This document shows, one piece after another, positions 37,143 to 46,373 of a stretch of DNA of 64,000 bases. The notes under the pieces were generated by a model. It was not told the origin of the DNA, did not search any database, and worked only from the letters and a program-made list of their open reading frames with translations. The position numbers were made by a program, and so were the translations under genes. The DNA comes from Streptomyces canus (lineage in GTDB: Bacteria; Actinomycetota; Actinomycetes; Streptomycetales; Streptomycetaceae): positions 6,996,001 to 7,060,000 of the forward strand of contig NZ_JAUSYQ010000002.1 in the NCBI RefSeq assembly GCF_030816965.1, in the 5' to 3' direction. Position 1 is the first letter of the stretch, and every line of letters starts with the position of its first letter.

Positions 37143-37571
37143 TTAGCGCCGCGCCTGCATGCAGCTCTCGAGATGGGCGATGAGGTCGCGGGCCGGGCCC
37201 AGGTCCGTACTGCCGTCGGTGACCAGGGTGTGGCCGTCGTGCTGCAGGCGGTATTCGAAGCGGTCCCGGGCGTTCTCGGCGACGCTGCGGGACGGCAGCT
37301 CGCCGAAGTCCACCGCGTCGAGCAGGGAGTCGAGTTTCTTCCTCTCGGCCGGTGTCAGGGCATCTGTCTGCTCGCGGCCGCCCTTGCGGTCGGTGAGGAA
37401 AACCGCATCGCCGGGGCCGACCTCGATGCCGTGCCGGACTCCGGCGAAGCCGCCGCTGACTGTGAGGCTTACTCCGTCGGCGGCGGCTCGGGGTGCGGAC
37501 AGTTCGCTGCAGCCGGTCAGCAGGAGTGCACCGGCAAGGAGGGCGAGCAGCAGCCTCGTTCGCGTGGTCAT
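37143..37571 (-). CDS. Emfourin-like lipoprotein (putative metalloprotease inhibitor)
   Basis: 142-residue exported lipoprotein: signal peptide MTTRTRLLLALLAGALLLTG with lipobox LTGC (Cys21), then one small domain. That domain resembles the protealysin-inhibitor (emfourin) fold: it opens with LTVSGGFAGVRHGIEV, has a central LTPAERKKLDSLLDAVDF and ends in strands RFEYRLQHDGHTLVTDG. Emfourins inhibit M4 proteases, and two M4 protease genes lie 27 kb away. The gene follows, in the same direction, a remnant of a secreted protein. The family assignment is by pattern only. ATG 37571 is certain from the signal peptide. Confidence 0.65.
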   Translation of the reverse strand: MTTRTRLLLALLAGALLLTGCSELSAPRAAADGVSLTVSGGFAGVRHGIEVGPGDAVFLTDRKGGREQTDALTPAERKKLDSLLDAVDFGELPSRSVAENARDRFEYRLQHDGHTLVTDGSTDLGPARDLIAHLESCMQARR

Positions 37572-37612
37572 GTTTGCCTTCCCTGAGTCTGGCGACAGCG
37601 TACTGACGAGCA

Positions 37613-38819
37613 TCAGTGCCGGAAAATGATCGCAAGGTTGTTCTCCAACACCGGTCGGCCGTACGGCCAGCCGAAGCCGATGGTGTTGTCCGGTGCCTCG
37701 ATACCGATGGAGGCGTAGTCGCCCAGGGCGTCCTCCTCCCCTTCCAGATCGCGGTAGTGGTAGACGATGGTGCCGTCCTTGTGGAGCACTGCCTGCACGG
37801 TGATGCGTTCGGACCCGGCGAAGAAGCCCGAGTTGCGCCACTCGACGACGAACTTCTGCGCGGCGCCCTCTCCCACGGTCCCGGTCCACACCGAGCTGTC
37901 CTGGTCGAGCTCCAGATCGTCCCAGAAGGCGTAGATGCCGCCGTCCGGCGCGCCTTTGTCGGGCAGGGGCCTGTTCGCCCAGCCGGCCGCCCAGTAGTCG
38001 AAGGTCAGCACCCCGTTGGTGGAGATCGTGGTGGTTCTGGGTGGTGCCGTAGAACGGGAAGGAGAACGGCAGTTGTACCTCTGCGGCCTCCTCGTCGCCG
38101 GTGAGCGCCAGCTTGGTGGTCACCGGCAATGCGGTGCCGGTGGACGTGGTGCAGGTGTAGCCGCCGCCGTCCTTGCGCTGCCCGAGCTGGAAGTCGAGCT
38201 GCTCCTCGCCGTCCACGGCCTCGGTACGGATGCCGGTCTCGTGGCAGCCGTCCGCCTGCACGGTGACGGTGAGTTCGCCGGGCGGCAGGGCCGCGATGCG
38301 GTACGTACCGTCGGTGCCGGTGCGCAACATGCGCTCCGCCACCCCGTTGGTGGTGATCTCGGCGTCGGCGACCGCCCGGCCCAGGTAGTCGGTGACCTTG
38401 CCCGCCACCGCGTTGCGGTCGAGAACCAGGTCGAGCGTGCCCTGCGGCTGCTGCACGGTAAGCGAGGCGTCGCCGGTGACCGGGGCGTAGTCGGCGGCGG
38501 TGGCGACCATGCGGTGGCTGCCGTAGGGCAGACGCAGGGTGTAGTGGCCGTCCGAGCCGGTGGTGGTGCGCGGCTGCGGCCCGTCCTCCCGCTCGGCGTA
38601 CACGGTGATGCCCGCCATCGGCTGGCCGCTGTCCAAATCGGTGACCCGGCCCCGTAGGACCGCAGGCACGTCGGCGCGGAACGCGGTGCCCGAACGCAGC
38701 CACGGCTTGTTGTAGTTGAGCGGGACGGCGACGGTGCCGTTCGCGTTCTCCATGCCCGCGGTGGCCGAGGCACCGCGGGCGGCGTCGGTGTCGCCGAGCT
38801 CGATGTACTCGAACGTCAC
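37613..38819 (-). pseudogene. 5'-truncated, frameshifted remnant of a large secreted protein
   Basis: The frame opens ten bases after the sdaA stop codon, in the middle of a beta-sandwich domain (TFEYIELGDTDAARG). It continues through two carboxypeptidase regulatory-like domains (LRGRVTDLDSGQPMAG; AGKVTDYLGRAVADA), then loses frame near 38015-38030, where one base appears to be extra. The other frame carries on at once (ISTNGVLTFDYW) to FAGSERITVQAVLHKDG and a stop at 37613. The last domain repeats the truncated first one. Such modules are found in secreted Streptomyces peptidases, but no catalytic domain remains. It has no signal peptide. Confidence 0.7.
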
Positions 38820-38828
38820 CGCACCCCC

Positions 38829-40196
38829 TCAGCACTCGATGATGTTCACCGCCAGCCCGCCCCGGGCCGTCTCCTTGTACTTCACGCTCATGTCGGCCCC
38901 GGTCTCCTTCATCGTCTTGATGACCTTGTCGAGGGACACCTTGTGCGAGCCGTCCCCCCGCAGGGCCATCTTCGCCGCCGTCACCGCCTTGACCGCGGCC
39001 ATGCCGTTGCGCTCGATGCAGGGGATCTGGACCAGCCCGCCGACCGGGTCGCACGTCAGACCCAGGTTGTGCTCCATGCCGATCTCGGCGGCGTTCTCGA
39101 CCTGTTCGGGGGAGCCGCCGAGGACCTCGGCGAGGGCGCCCGCGGCCATCGAGCAGGCCGAGCCGACCTCGCCCTGGCAGCCGACCTCCGCGCCGGAGAT
39201 GGACGCGTTCTCCTTGAAGAGCATGCCGATCGCCCCGGCGGCCAGCATGAACCGAACGACGCCCTCGTCGTCGGCGCCGGGCACGAAGTTCATGTAGTAG
39301 TGGAGCACCGCGGGGATGATGCCTGCGGCCCCGTTGGTCGGCGCGGTCACCACCCGGCCGCCCGCCGCGTTCTCCTCGTTCACCGCCATCGCGTACAGCG
39401 TGATCCACTCCATGGAGTGCGCCAACGGATCGCCCTCGGCGCGGAGTTGGCGCGCGGTCACCGCGGCGCGGCGGCGCACCCGAAGGCCGCCCGGCAGGAT
39501 GCCCTCGCGGGTCATGCCACGCTGCACGCAGGCCCGCATGACCTCCCAGATCTCCAGCAGCCCGGTGCGGATCTCGTCCTCGGTGCGCCAGGCGCGTTCG
39601 TTCTCCAGCATCAGGGCGGAGATCGACAGCCCGGTCTCCTTCGTCAGCCGCAGCAACTCGTCGCCGGTGCGGAAGGGGTACTTCAGCACCGTGTCGTCGA
39701 GCTTGATCCGGTCCGCGCCCACCGCGTCCTGGTCGACGACGAACCCGCCGCCCACCGAGTAGTACGTCTTCGACATGAGTTCGGCGCCCGAGGCGTCGTA
39801 CGCCCACACCGTCATGCCGTTCGCGTGGTACGGGAGCGTCTTGCGGCGGTGCAGGACCAGGTCGTCGTCGAAGGAGAAGGGGATCTCACGCTCGCCGAGC
39901 AGCTTCAGGACGCCCGCGGCCTTGATCTCCGCCACCCGGTCGTCCGCGTTCTCCACGTCCACGGTGCGCGGGGAGGCACCCTCCAGGCCGAGCAGCACCG
40001 CCTTCGGGGTGCCGTGGCCGTGACCGGTCGCGCCCAGGGAGCCGTAGAGCTCGCAGCGCACCGAGGCGACGGAGGGCAGCAGCTCCTCGTTGCGCAGGCG
40101 ACGGGCGAACATACGGGCCGCGCGCATCGGGCCGACCGTGTGGGAGCTGGACGGGCCGATGCCGATCGAGAACAGGTCGAAGACCGAGATGGCCAC
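38829..40196 (-). CDS. sdaA: L-serine dehydratase (iron-sulfur, single-chain)
   Basis: 455-residue enzyme deaminating L-serine to pyruvate. The N-terminal part ([21 protein letters not shown], beta domain) and C-terminal catalytic part are fused, as in E. coli SdaA. The [4Fe-4S] cysteines are in [15 protein letters not shown] and [18 protein letters not shown] 40196 follows AAGGAG at five bases. Last intact gene of the glycine-riboswitch operon gcvT-gcvH-glyA-sdaA, draining serine made from glycine. Its 3' end abuts a truncated foreign-looking gene, and a variant of its last 14 codons lies 2 kb downstream. Confidence 0.95.
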   Translation of the reverse strand: MAISVFDLFSIGIGPSSSHTVGPMRAARMFARRLRNEELLPSVASVRCELYGSLGATGHGHGTPKAVLLGLEGASPRTVDVENADDRVAEIKAAGVLKLLGEREIPFSFDDDLVLHRRKTLPYHANGMTVWAYDASGAELMSKTYYSVGGGFVVDQDAVGADRIKLDDTVLKYPFRTGDELLRLTKETGLSISALMLENERAWRTEDEIRTGLLEIWEVMRACVQRGMTREGILPGGLRVRRRAAVTARQLRAEGDPLAHSMEWITLYAMAVNEENAAGGRVVTAPTNGAAGIIPAVLHYYMNFVPGADDEGVVRFMLAAGAIGMLFKENASISGAEVGCQGEVGSACSMAAGALAEVLGGSPEQVENAAEIGMEHNLGLTCDPVGGLVQIPCIERNGMAAVKAVTAAKMALRGDGSHKVSLDKVIKTMKETGADMSVKYKETARGGLAVNIIEC

Positions 40197-40214
40197 GGGC
40201 ACTCCTTCAAAAAG

Positions 40215-40246
40215 GGTGGGGGCACACGTCGTCGGGTGCCCCCACC
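40215..40246 (-). terminator. Intrinsic terminator between glyA and sdaA
   Basis: A perfect 11-bp stem (40215-40225 with 40236-40246) is followed leftward by CCCTTTTTGA, a real T-tract. Placed after glyA, it should reduce read-through into sdaA, so sdaA may be partly uncoupled or have its own promoter. Confidence 0.8.
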
Positions 40247-40252
40247 GTGGAA

Positions 40253-41515
40253 CTACTTGTTCAGGCCGGGGTACAGCGGGTGCTTGTCGGCGAGCGCCTT
40301 GACCCGGGCCTTCAGCGACTCGACGTCGTAGGACGGCTTCAGCGTCTCGGCGATGACGTCCGCGACCTCGGTGAAGTCCTCGGCCGTGAAGCCGCGGGTG
40401 GCCAGGGCGGGCGTGCCGATCCGCAGCCCCGACGTCACCATCGGCGGGCGCGGGTCGTTCGGGACGGCGTTGCGGTTGACCGTGATGCCGACCTCGTGGA
40501 GACGGTCCTCGGCCTGCCGGCCGTCCAGTTCGGACTCGCGCAGGTCGACGAGGATGAGGTGGACGTCGGTGCCGCCGGAGAGCACGTCGACCCCGGCCTC
40601 CCGGGCGTCGTCGGCCGTCAGACGCTCGGCGAGGATGCGCGCACCGTCCACGGTACGCCGCTGGCGCTCCTTGAACTCCTCCGAGGCCGCCACCTTGAAG
40701 GACACCGCCTTCGCCGCGATCACGTGCTCCAGGGGACCGCCCTGGAAGCCCGGGAAGACGGAGGAGTTCAGCTTCTTCGCGAACTCCTTCTTCGCAAGGA
40801 TGATCCCGCCGCGCGGTCCGCCCAGCGTCTTGTGGGTGGTGGAGGTGACCACGTCCGCGTACTCGACGGGGTTCGGGTGCAGCCCCGCCGCCACCAGGCC
40901 CGCGAAGTGGGCCATGTCGACCCACAGGTACGCCTCGACCTCGTCGGCGATCCGGCGGAACTCCGCGAAGTCCAGCTGCCGCGGGTACGCCGACCAGCCG
41001 GCGATGATCACCTTGGGCCGGTGCTCCTTGGCGAGCTTCTCCAGCTCGGCCATGTCGACGAGACCCGCCTCGTCCACGTGGTACGCGACCACGTCGAACT
41101 GCTTGCCGGAGAAGTTCAGCCGCATCCCGTGGGTCAGGTGACCGCCGTGCGCCAGGTCCAGACCCAGGATCGTGTCGCCGGGCTGCGCCAGCGCGAACAG
41201 GGCGGCCTGGTTCGCGGAGGCACCGGAGTGGGGCTGCACGTTGGCGTACTCGGCGCCGAACAGCTCCTTCAGACGGTCGATCGCGATCTGCTCGGCCACG
41301 TCGACGTGCTCGCAGCCGCCGTAGTAGCGACGGCCGGGATAGCCCTCGGCGTACTTGTTGGTGAGGACCGAGCCCTGCGCCTCCATAACCGCGAGCGGAG
41401 CGAAGTTCTCCGACGCGATCATCTCGAGGGTGGACTGCTGACGGTCCAGCTCGGCGTCGACCGCGGCGGCGATCTCCGGGTCGAGCTCGTGCAGGGGTGT
41501 GTTCAGTGCGGACAT
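40253..41515 (-). CDS. glyA: Serine hydroxymethyltransferase
   Basis: 420-residue PLP enzyme interconverting glycine plus methylene-THF and serine. The PLP lysine is Lys229 in [14 protein letters not shown], the same number as in E. coli Gly[20 protein letters not shown] and [13 protein letters not shown] are family hallmarks. It sits 14 bases after gcvH, in the riboswitch-controlled operon, where it uses the one-carbon units released by glycine cleavage to make serine from a second glycine. Confidence 0.97.
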   Translation of the reverse strand: MSALNTPLHELDPEIAAAVDAELDRQQSTLEMIASENFAPLAVMEAQGSVLTNKYAEGYPGRRYYGGCEHVDVAEQIAIDRLKELFGAEYANVQPHSGASANQAALFALAQPGDTILGLDLAHGGHLTHGMRLNFSGKQFDVVAYHVDEAGLVDMAELEKLAKEHRPKVIIAGWSAYPRQLDFAEFRRIADEVEAYLWVDMAHFAGLVAAGLHPNPVEYADVVTSTTHKTLGGPRGGIILAKKEFAKKLNSSVFPGFQGGPLEHVIAAKAVSFKVAASEEFKERQRRTVDGARILAERLTADDAREAGVDVLSGGTDVHLILVDLRESELDGRQAEDRLHEVGITVNRNAVPNDPRPPMVTSGLRIGTPALATRGFTAEDFTEVADVIAETLKPSYDVESLKARVKALADKHPLYPGLNK

Positions 41516-41529
41516 CGGGTGCGGACTCC

Positions 41530-41907
41530 TCAGCCGGCGGAAAAGGCGGTGTACTCGTCGGCGGAGAGCAGGTCGGCCGGCTCCTCGGCGACGCGCACCT
41601 TGAACAGCCAGCCGCCCTCGAAGGGGGCGGAGTTCACCAGCGCCGGGTCGCTCACGACGTCCTCGTTGACCTCGGTGACCTCACCGGAGACGGGGGAGTA
41701 CAGGTCGCTGACCGACTTGGTCGACTCCAGCTCGCCGCAGGTCTCGCCCGCGGTCACCGTGTCACCGACCTCCGGGAGCTGGACGAAGACGACATCGCCG
41801 AGCGCGTTGGCCGCGTGCTCGGTGATGCCGACCGTCGAGACGCCGTCCTCGGCGCCCGACAGCCACTCGTGCTCCTTGCTGTAACGCAGCTGCTGCGGGT
41901 TGCTCAT
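41530..41907 (-). CDS. gcvH: Glycine cleavage system H protein
   Basis: 125-residue lipoyl carrier shuttling the aminomethyl intermediate between the P, T and L proteins. The lipoylated residue is Lys64 in [20 protein letters not shown] 41907; 98 bases after gcvT. The gene for the P protein (gcvP) is not in the window. Confidence 0.97.
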   Translation of the reverse strand: MSNPQQLRYSKEHEWLSGAEDGVSTVGITEHAANALGDVVFVQLPEVGDTVTAGETCGELESTKSVSDLYSPVSGEVTEVNEDVVSDPALVNSAPFEGGWLFKVRVAEEPADLLSADEYTAFSAG

Positions 41908-42005
41908 GGTCTGAATTCTCCTGTACGCGGGGGAGTGCTGATGAATGGGGGACTGCGGAAGACGTGCGTGAGCAGCGACTCTGTGCTCAGCATCACCTAC
42001 GACGG

Positions 42006-43139
42006 CTACTTCTGACGCTTGTAGAACGGCAGCGCCACGACCTCGTACGGCTCGTGACTGCCCCGGATGTCCACACCGACACCCGCCGTGCCCGGCGTCG
42101 CGTGCGCGGGGTCGACGTATGCCATCGCGATCGGCCTGCCCAGCGTGGGGGAGGGGGCACCGGAGGTGACCTCGCCGATCACCTCGCCGCCCGCGACGAC
42201 CGCGTACCCGGCACGCGGGACCCGGCGGCCCTCGGCGATCAGCCCGACGAGGACGCGCGGCGGCTCGTGGTTCGCGTTCTCCGCGGCCTCGCGCAGGGCC
42301 GCGCGGCCCACGAAATCGCCCTCCTTCTCGAACTTCACCACCCGCCCGAGGCCCGCGTCGAAGGGGGTGAGGGAGGTCGACAGCTCGTGCCCGTACAGCG
42401 GCATGCCCGCCTCCAGGCGCAGCGTGTCCCGGCAGGACAGCCCGCAGGGGACGAGCCCGACGCCCTCGCCCGCCTTGGTCAGCGCCTGCCACAGCTCGAC
42501 CGCGTGCTCCGGCTTCACGAACAGCTCGAAGCCGTCCTCGCCGGTGTACCCGGTGCGGGCGATCAGCGCGGGCACCCCGGCGACCGTGCCGGGCAGACCG
42601 GCGTAGTACTTCAGGCCGTCGAGGTCGGCGTCGGTCAGGGAGGCGAGGATCCCCGGCGCCTGAGGTCCCTGTACGGCGATCAGCGCGTAGGCGTCCCGGT
42701 CGTCACGCACCTCGGCGTCGAAGCCGGCCGCGCGCTCGGTCAGCGCGTCCAGCACGACCTGGGCGTTGGAGGCGTTGGCCACCACCAGGTAGTGAGAAGA
42801 AGCGGCCTCGGTGTCGCCGAGCCGGTAGACGATCAGGTCGTCCAGGATGCCGCCGTCGGCCTGGCAGATCATGGTGTAGCGGGCGCGGCCGACACTCAGC
42901 GACGCGATGTTGCCGACGAGGGCGAAGTTCAGCAGCTCGGCCGCCTGCGGCCCGGTCACGGTGATCTCGCCCATGTGGGAGAGGTCGAAGAGCCCGGCCT
43001 TCGTGCGTACGGCGTTGTGCTCGTCGCGCTCGGAGCCGTAGCGCAGGGGCATGTCCCAGCCGGCGAAGTCGGTCATCGTCGCGCCCAGCGAGCGGTGCAG
43101 GGCGTCGAGCGCGGTACGACGGGGTTCGGTACTGCTCAT
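42006..43139 (-). CDS. gcvT: Aminomethyltransferase (glycine cleavage T protein)
   Basis: 377-residue THF-dependent enzyme releasing ammonia and methylene-THF from aminomethylated GcvH. Family features: [12 protein letters not shown] near the N-terminus, [32 protein letters not shown] and a C-terminal barrel (about 285-370). ATG 43139 gives the usual N-terminus ([15 protein letters not shown]). First gene of the operon, about 47 bases downstream of the riboswitch. Confidence 0.97.
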   Translation of the reverse strand: MSSTEPRRTALDALHRSLGATMTDFAGWDMPLRYGSERDEHNAVRTKAGLFDLSHMGEITVTGPQAAELLNFALVGNIASLSVGRARYTMICQADGGILDDLIVYRLGDTEAASSHYLVVANASNAQVVLDALTERAAGFDAEVRDDRDAYALIAVQGPQAPGILASLTDADLDGLKYYAGLPGTVAGVPALIARTGYTGEDGFELFVKPEHAVELWQALTKAGEGVGLVPCGLSCRDTLRLEAGMPLYGHELSTSLTPFDAGLGRVVKFEKEGDFVGRAALREAAENANHEPPRVLVGLIAEGRRVPRAGYAVVAGGEVIGEVTSGAPSPTLGRPIAMAYVDPAHATPGTAGVGVDIRGSHEPYEVVALPFYKRQK

Positions 43140-43186
43140 CGGACGGTCGTCTCCCAAGGATCCAAGGCATGACGGGCGAGGTCTTT

Positions 43187-43390
43187 CCTCCCCATCTGTC
43201 ATCGGAACCTGAGAGGTTCGCCCTGATCACGAAATGATCCGGGCTTGCACCGTGGGTGGAGCCGCCTTCGAATCGGCGGCCCGCTTTTCAGATGTGCCTC
43301 GCCCGCGCGGTAACGGGGCCTGAGAGATTCAAGGGAGGGACTTGCTCCTTCGGCGCCCGGGTACACGTACCCAGGACTCTCCCGCGCGGA
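43187..43390 (-). promoter_or_regulatory. Tandem glycine riboswitch
   Basis: Leftward, aptamer 1 (about 43390-43285) contains GGGAGAGTCC, GCCGAAGGAGCAAG and AATCTCTCAGG followed by TACCG. Aptamer 2 (about 43280-43187) contains GGTGCAAGCCCGG, GCGAACCTCTCAGGTTCC and GACAGATGGGGAGG. These are the conserved core elements of two glycine aptamers in series. Glycine binding would turn on gcvT-gcvH-glyA-sdaA. The aptamer is followed by a short linker to the gcvT start, suggesting control of translation or early termination. The promoter should be in 43391-43450. Confidence 0.93.
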
Positions 43391-43563
43391 TTCAAGCGGC
43401 CGGTATGCAGTTGGCGCGGACATCATTGCACGCCGCGCACGCGTCCGGCAGGGCAGCGTCTGTAACCAGCTTGTGGCGGTACGACTACAGAAAAGCGAGA
43501 GATCGTCCATTACCTTCTCTTTACGCTCGGTGGGGAGGGAGACCCCGACCCCGGAGGAGGACG

Positions 43564-44241
43564 ATGACGGTGGACAGGACCACGGCGTACGCGACGACCT
43601 CGGGCGTCGCGCTGCCGGAGCAGCCTGCGGCCCCGGCCGTCCAGCTCCGCGGCGCGTGCCACGCGGCCCCGGTCGTCCGCGACCTGCGCGACCGCGGGGG
43701 CCGCAGTCCGCGCGCTCTGCTCTTCGGCCCCAAGGACCTCGTCGTCATCACCGGCTTGCCCGGCAGCGGCAAGTCCACGCTGATGAGGCGGGCGGTGGGC
43801 GGGATCCGGATCGACTCCCAGGACACCCGTGACCGCTGGGACGGCCGGCTGTCCCGCTTACTGCCGTACGCCGTCTACCGCCCCCTGGTCCGGCTCGCGC
43901 ACTACGCCGGACTGCGCGGTGCCCTGCGCTCCGGCGAGGGAGTCGTGGTCCACGACTGCGGGACGCAGGCCTGGGTGCGCGGCTGGCTGGCCCGCGAGGC
44001 CCGGCGCCGGGGCGGCACCCTGCACCTGCTGCTGCTCGACGTCACGGCGGACACCGCGCTGGAGGGCCAGCGCGAGCGCGGCCGAGGCGTCTCGCGGTAC
44101 GCCTTCCTGCGGCACCGGGGCGCTGCCTCCCGGCTGATCCGCTCCGTGGAGCGCGGTGACCTGCCACAGGGCTGCGGTTCGGCGGTGCTGATCGACCGGG
44201 ACGCCGCGGACGTGCTGCGGCGGATCGGCTTCACGGGCTGA
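43564..44241 (+). CDS. P-loop kinase-like AAA_33 family protein, TTA codon-containing
   Basis: 225-residue ATP-binding protein of the zeta-toxin/chloramphenicol-phosphotransferase-like fold. Walker A GLPGSGKST (64-72), then IDSQDTRDRW, GVVVHDCGTQAW (Walker B-like) and an Arg-rich lid GQRERGRGVSRYAFLRHR. It probably phosphorylates a small molecule or RNA end; the substrate is unknown. ATG 43564 follows GGAGGAGG. Leu99 is encoded by TTA (43858-43860), the bldA-dependent codon, so expression should be delayed until bldA is active. Divergent from the glycine riboswitch operon. Confidence 0.82.
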   Translation: MTVDRTTAYATTSGVALPEQPAAPAVQLRGACHAAPVVRDLRDRGGRSPRALLFGPKDLVVITGLPGSGKSTLMRRAVGGIRIDSQDTRDRWDGRLSRLLPYAVYRPLVRLAHYAGLRGALRSGEGVVVHDCGTQAWVRGWLAREARRRGGTLHLLLLDVTADTALEGQRERGRGVSRYAFLRHRGAASRLIRSVERGDLPQGCGSAVLIDRDAADVLRRIGFTG

Positions 44242-44335
44242 CGCGGACGACGGGTTTCCCGGGCCGAGCCACCTTTCCGCCGTACCCGCTAGCCTTTCAG
44301 CCACATCAGTAGGTTCACAGCAGGCGGTCACACAG

Positions 44336-45130
44336 ATGGACTTCCCGGCGGATCTTCCCGCGGACTTTCCAGCACCGGCACACCCGCACCCTCATCCGCA
44401 CGGCGGATGGCCCGGCAACGAACTGGAGGAGGTGCTCTCGGCCTCCCTCGGCATGCCCTCGGCGGGCGGGCGGATCATCGAGGTGCTGGGCCGCAGCTTC
44501 GTCTGGATCCCCCTGCCGAACGGCGGCGGTCCGCACAGCGGCCCCCTCGATCTGCCCACCCTGGAGATCGCGGGTCAGGCCTTCGTCCCGGTCTTCAGCT
44601 CCGAGGAGCAGTTCCGCCAGGTCGTCGGCAGCCATCTGTCGTACACCATCGCCCCGGCGGTCGAGTTCGCCCGCGGCCTGCCCCCGCACGTGGGCATCGC
44701 GGTGAACCCCGACGGGGTGGTCGGCGTCCCCCTCCCGCCGGCCGCGGTCGCCGACCTCTGCCGCGTGGGCCGCACCCCGCTGGACGGCCCCAACACCGGT
44801 GGCCGGGTCAAGCTCTACGAGCCGGACTGGCAGGACGACCCGGTCGACTTCCTGGCAGCCGCGTCGGCCGAGTTCGCGGCCACGGGAGTGGTCCTCACGG
44901 CCCGCCGCTGCCTGGCCGCGATCGAGACGGCCGACCCGGTGATGTTCGTGGGCGTCGAACTCTCCCAGTGGGAGGGCGATCTGCGCACCCTCCCGATGGA
45001 CGCCCTCGGCAGGGCCCTGGGGACGACTCCGGTTCCCTGGCCGGTCAACCTGGTTCTGCTGGACGTGGCGGACGACCCGGTGGGCCACTGGATGCGCGAA
45101 CAGGTACGCCCCTTCTATACCCAGGGCTAG
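44336..45130 (+). CDS. SseB-like protein (enhanced serine sensitivity family), first of a pair
   Basis: 264-residue soluble protein. After a His/Pro-rich N-terminus (HPHPHPHGG, about 16-24) come an SseB N-terminal domain (about 27-140; RIIEVLGRSFVWIPLP, FVPVFSSEEQF) and an SseB C-terminal domain (about 150-262; GRVKLYEPDWQDDP, VRPFYTQG). E. coli SseB causes enhanced serine sensitivity when overproduced; the role is otherwise unclear. A TAGCCT hexamer at 44290-44295 may be the -10. The paralogue follows 118 bases later, next to a serine/glycine operon. Confidence 0.83.
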   Translation: MDFPADLPADFPAPAHPHPHPHGGWPGNELEEVLSASLGMPSAGGRIIEVLGRSFVWIPLPNGGGPHSGPLDLPTLEIAGQAFVPVFSSEEQFRQVVGSHLSYTIAPAVEFARGLPPHVGIAVNPDGVVGVPLPPAAVADLCRVGRTPLDGPNTGGRVKLYEPDWQDDPVDFLAAASAEFAATGVVLTARRCLAAIETADPVMFVGVELSQWEGDLRTLPMDALGRALGTTPVPWPVNLVLLDVADDPVGHWMREQVRPFYTQG

Positions 45131-45248
45131 CGGGACAACCTGTCGGGGACAGGCGACCCGCACCCGCCAACGGCCCACAGGTCCCGAGCTCGTGGGCGCT
45201 TAAGCTGGTCTCCTACTCGGGGCAACTTCCAAGAAGGGGCGATACAGG

Positions 45249-46037
45249 GTGAGCGCCACCACGACCGACCAGGTCGAGCACATGCTGCGCCAGGTGACCC
45301 CCGGGCGCTACGACGCCTACGAGGCACTGCTGCGCGCCCTGGCGACCCCGAACTCCGGCCAGATCTGGATGCTCCTGTGGCACGGCCAGGCCGGCTCCCC
45401 GGACGCCCAGTACGGGAACATGGAGGTCGACGGCTACGGCTACGCCCCCTGTGTGACCTCGGCCCAGGAGTTGAGCGCCAGCGGCTGGAACCGTTCGTAC
45501 GAAGTGGTCGACGGCATCGACGTGGCCCGCACCCTCTACCCCGACCAGTACGGCCTCTGGCTCAACCCGCACGCCCCCGGCGGCGGCCTCGGCATTCCCT
45601 GGCTCGATCTGCGCCGCATCGCCACCGGCCTCGAGCGCCAGCCCGCGGGGCCGCTCAGGCTGTCGGAACCCGGCATCGAGATCCCCCAGTTCTACGCGCT
45701 GCTCGTGCAGAACGCCCACCGCACCCCGGCGGTCCGCTCACTGCGCCGCGCCTGGGTGCAGCCGGCGCTCGGTGCGCCGTATCTCGCGATCGGCCTGGAC
45801 GTGTACGACACCAGTCCCTCGGCCGTGGACTCGGTGCGCGCGATGATGCAGCAGTCCATCGGCGCCGTCCCGGACGGGCTCCCGGTGTCGACCGTGGCGA
45901 TGTCCGACGACTACGACCCGGTGGCGCTGTGGATGCGTGCCGGTGCCCGCCCCTTCTACGACCGCGAGGCCCACGGATCCCCCGCGCAGGCCCCAGTGTC
46001 CGGGTACGGCTACCCACCGCCCCGTGGTGGTTACTGA
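45249..46037 (+). CDS. SseB-like protein, second of a pair
   Basis: 262-residue soluble protein with the same two-part organisation as its upstream neighbour: an SseB N-terminal-type region (about 15-130; YEALLRALATPNSGQIWMLLWHG) and an SseB C-terminal-type domain (about 145-240; PQFYALLVQNAHRTPAVRSL), ending ARPFYDREA. A Pro/Gly/Tyr-rich tail (about 243-262) is probably disordered. GTG 45249 follows AAGGGG. The two genes are diverged paralogues. Confidence 0.8.
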   Translation: MSATTTDQVEHMLRQVTPGRYDAYEALLRALATPNSGQIWMLLWHGQAGSPDAQYGNMEVDGYGYAPCVTSAQELSASGWNRSYEVVDGIDVARTLYPDQYGLWLNPHAPGGGLGIPWLDLRRIATGLERQPAGPLRLSEPGIEIPQFYALLVQNAHRTPAVRSLRRAWVQPALGAPYLAIGLDVYDTSPSAVDSVRAMMQQSIGAVPDGLPVSTVAMSDDYDPVALWMRAGARPFYDREAHGSPAQAPVSGYGYPPPRGGY

Positions 46038-46373
46038 GAGCTACAACTACCTGTTCGACTCGTTTACGTAACAGCCACATTTCTTCGCGCGTAGATAGCG
46101 GCGGATCGTCGCGAAGGTCGCCTATTGTGCCGTTCTGTCCCAACTAACATGCGTCCGAGGGGCGTTACCCGTTGTTCGGATAACGGAATCCCTCGTACTG
46201 CATCACGGTTACGCATACTTTCTTCGCCAGGCCTGGCGGGTGATCGCAGCGAAGCTGAAGACTCCCCAGGCAGACGCAGGATCAGACGTTCCCTGCGAGC
46301 TGAGCAAGTCGACAAAGCCGTAATCCACGGCAGGTGTAGGCCGGTCACCACCGGCGAGAGGGGTCGGGTCACT
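46038..46373. other. Intergenic region before oligopeptide transporter operon
   Basis: 336 bases that must contain the operon promoter. Frames that cross it have no ribosome site and no recognisable product. An imperfect palindrome around CCGTTGTTCGGATAACGG (46161-46190) could be an operator, with low confidence. No promoter hexamers stood out. Confidence 0.5.

Noticed and set aside
43256..43290. CTTCGAATCGG resembling a tRNA T-loop upstream of gcvT
   Set aside because: It is part of the glycine riboswitch between the two aptamers; no tRNA fold.
46125..46373. Upstream extension of the DppC-type permease by 83 codons
   Set aside because: The extra part is basic, without homology or membrane segment; a ribosome site precedes the GTG at 46374.
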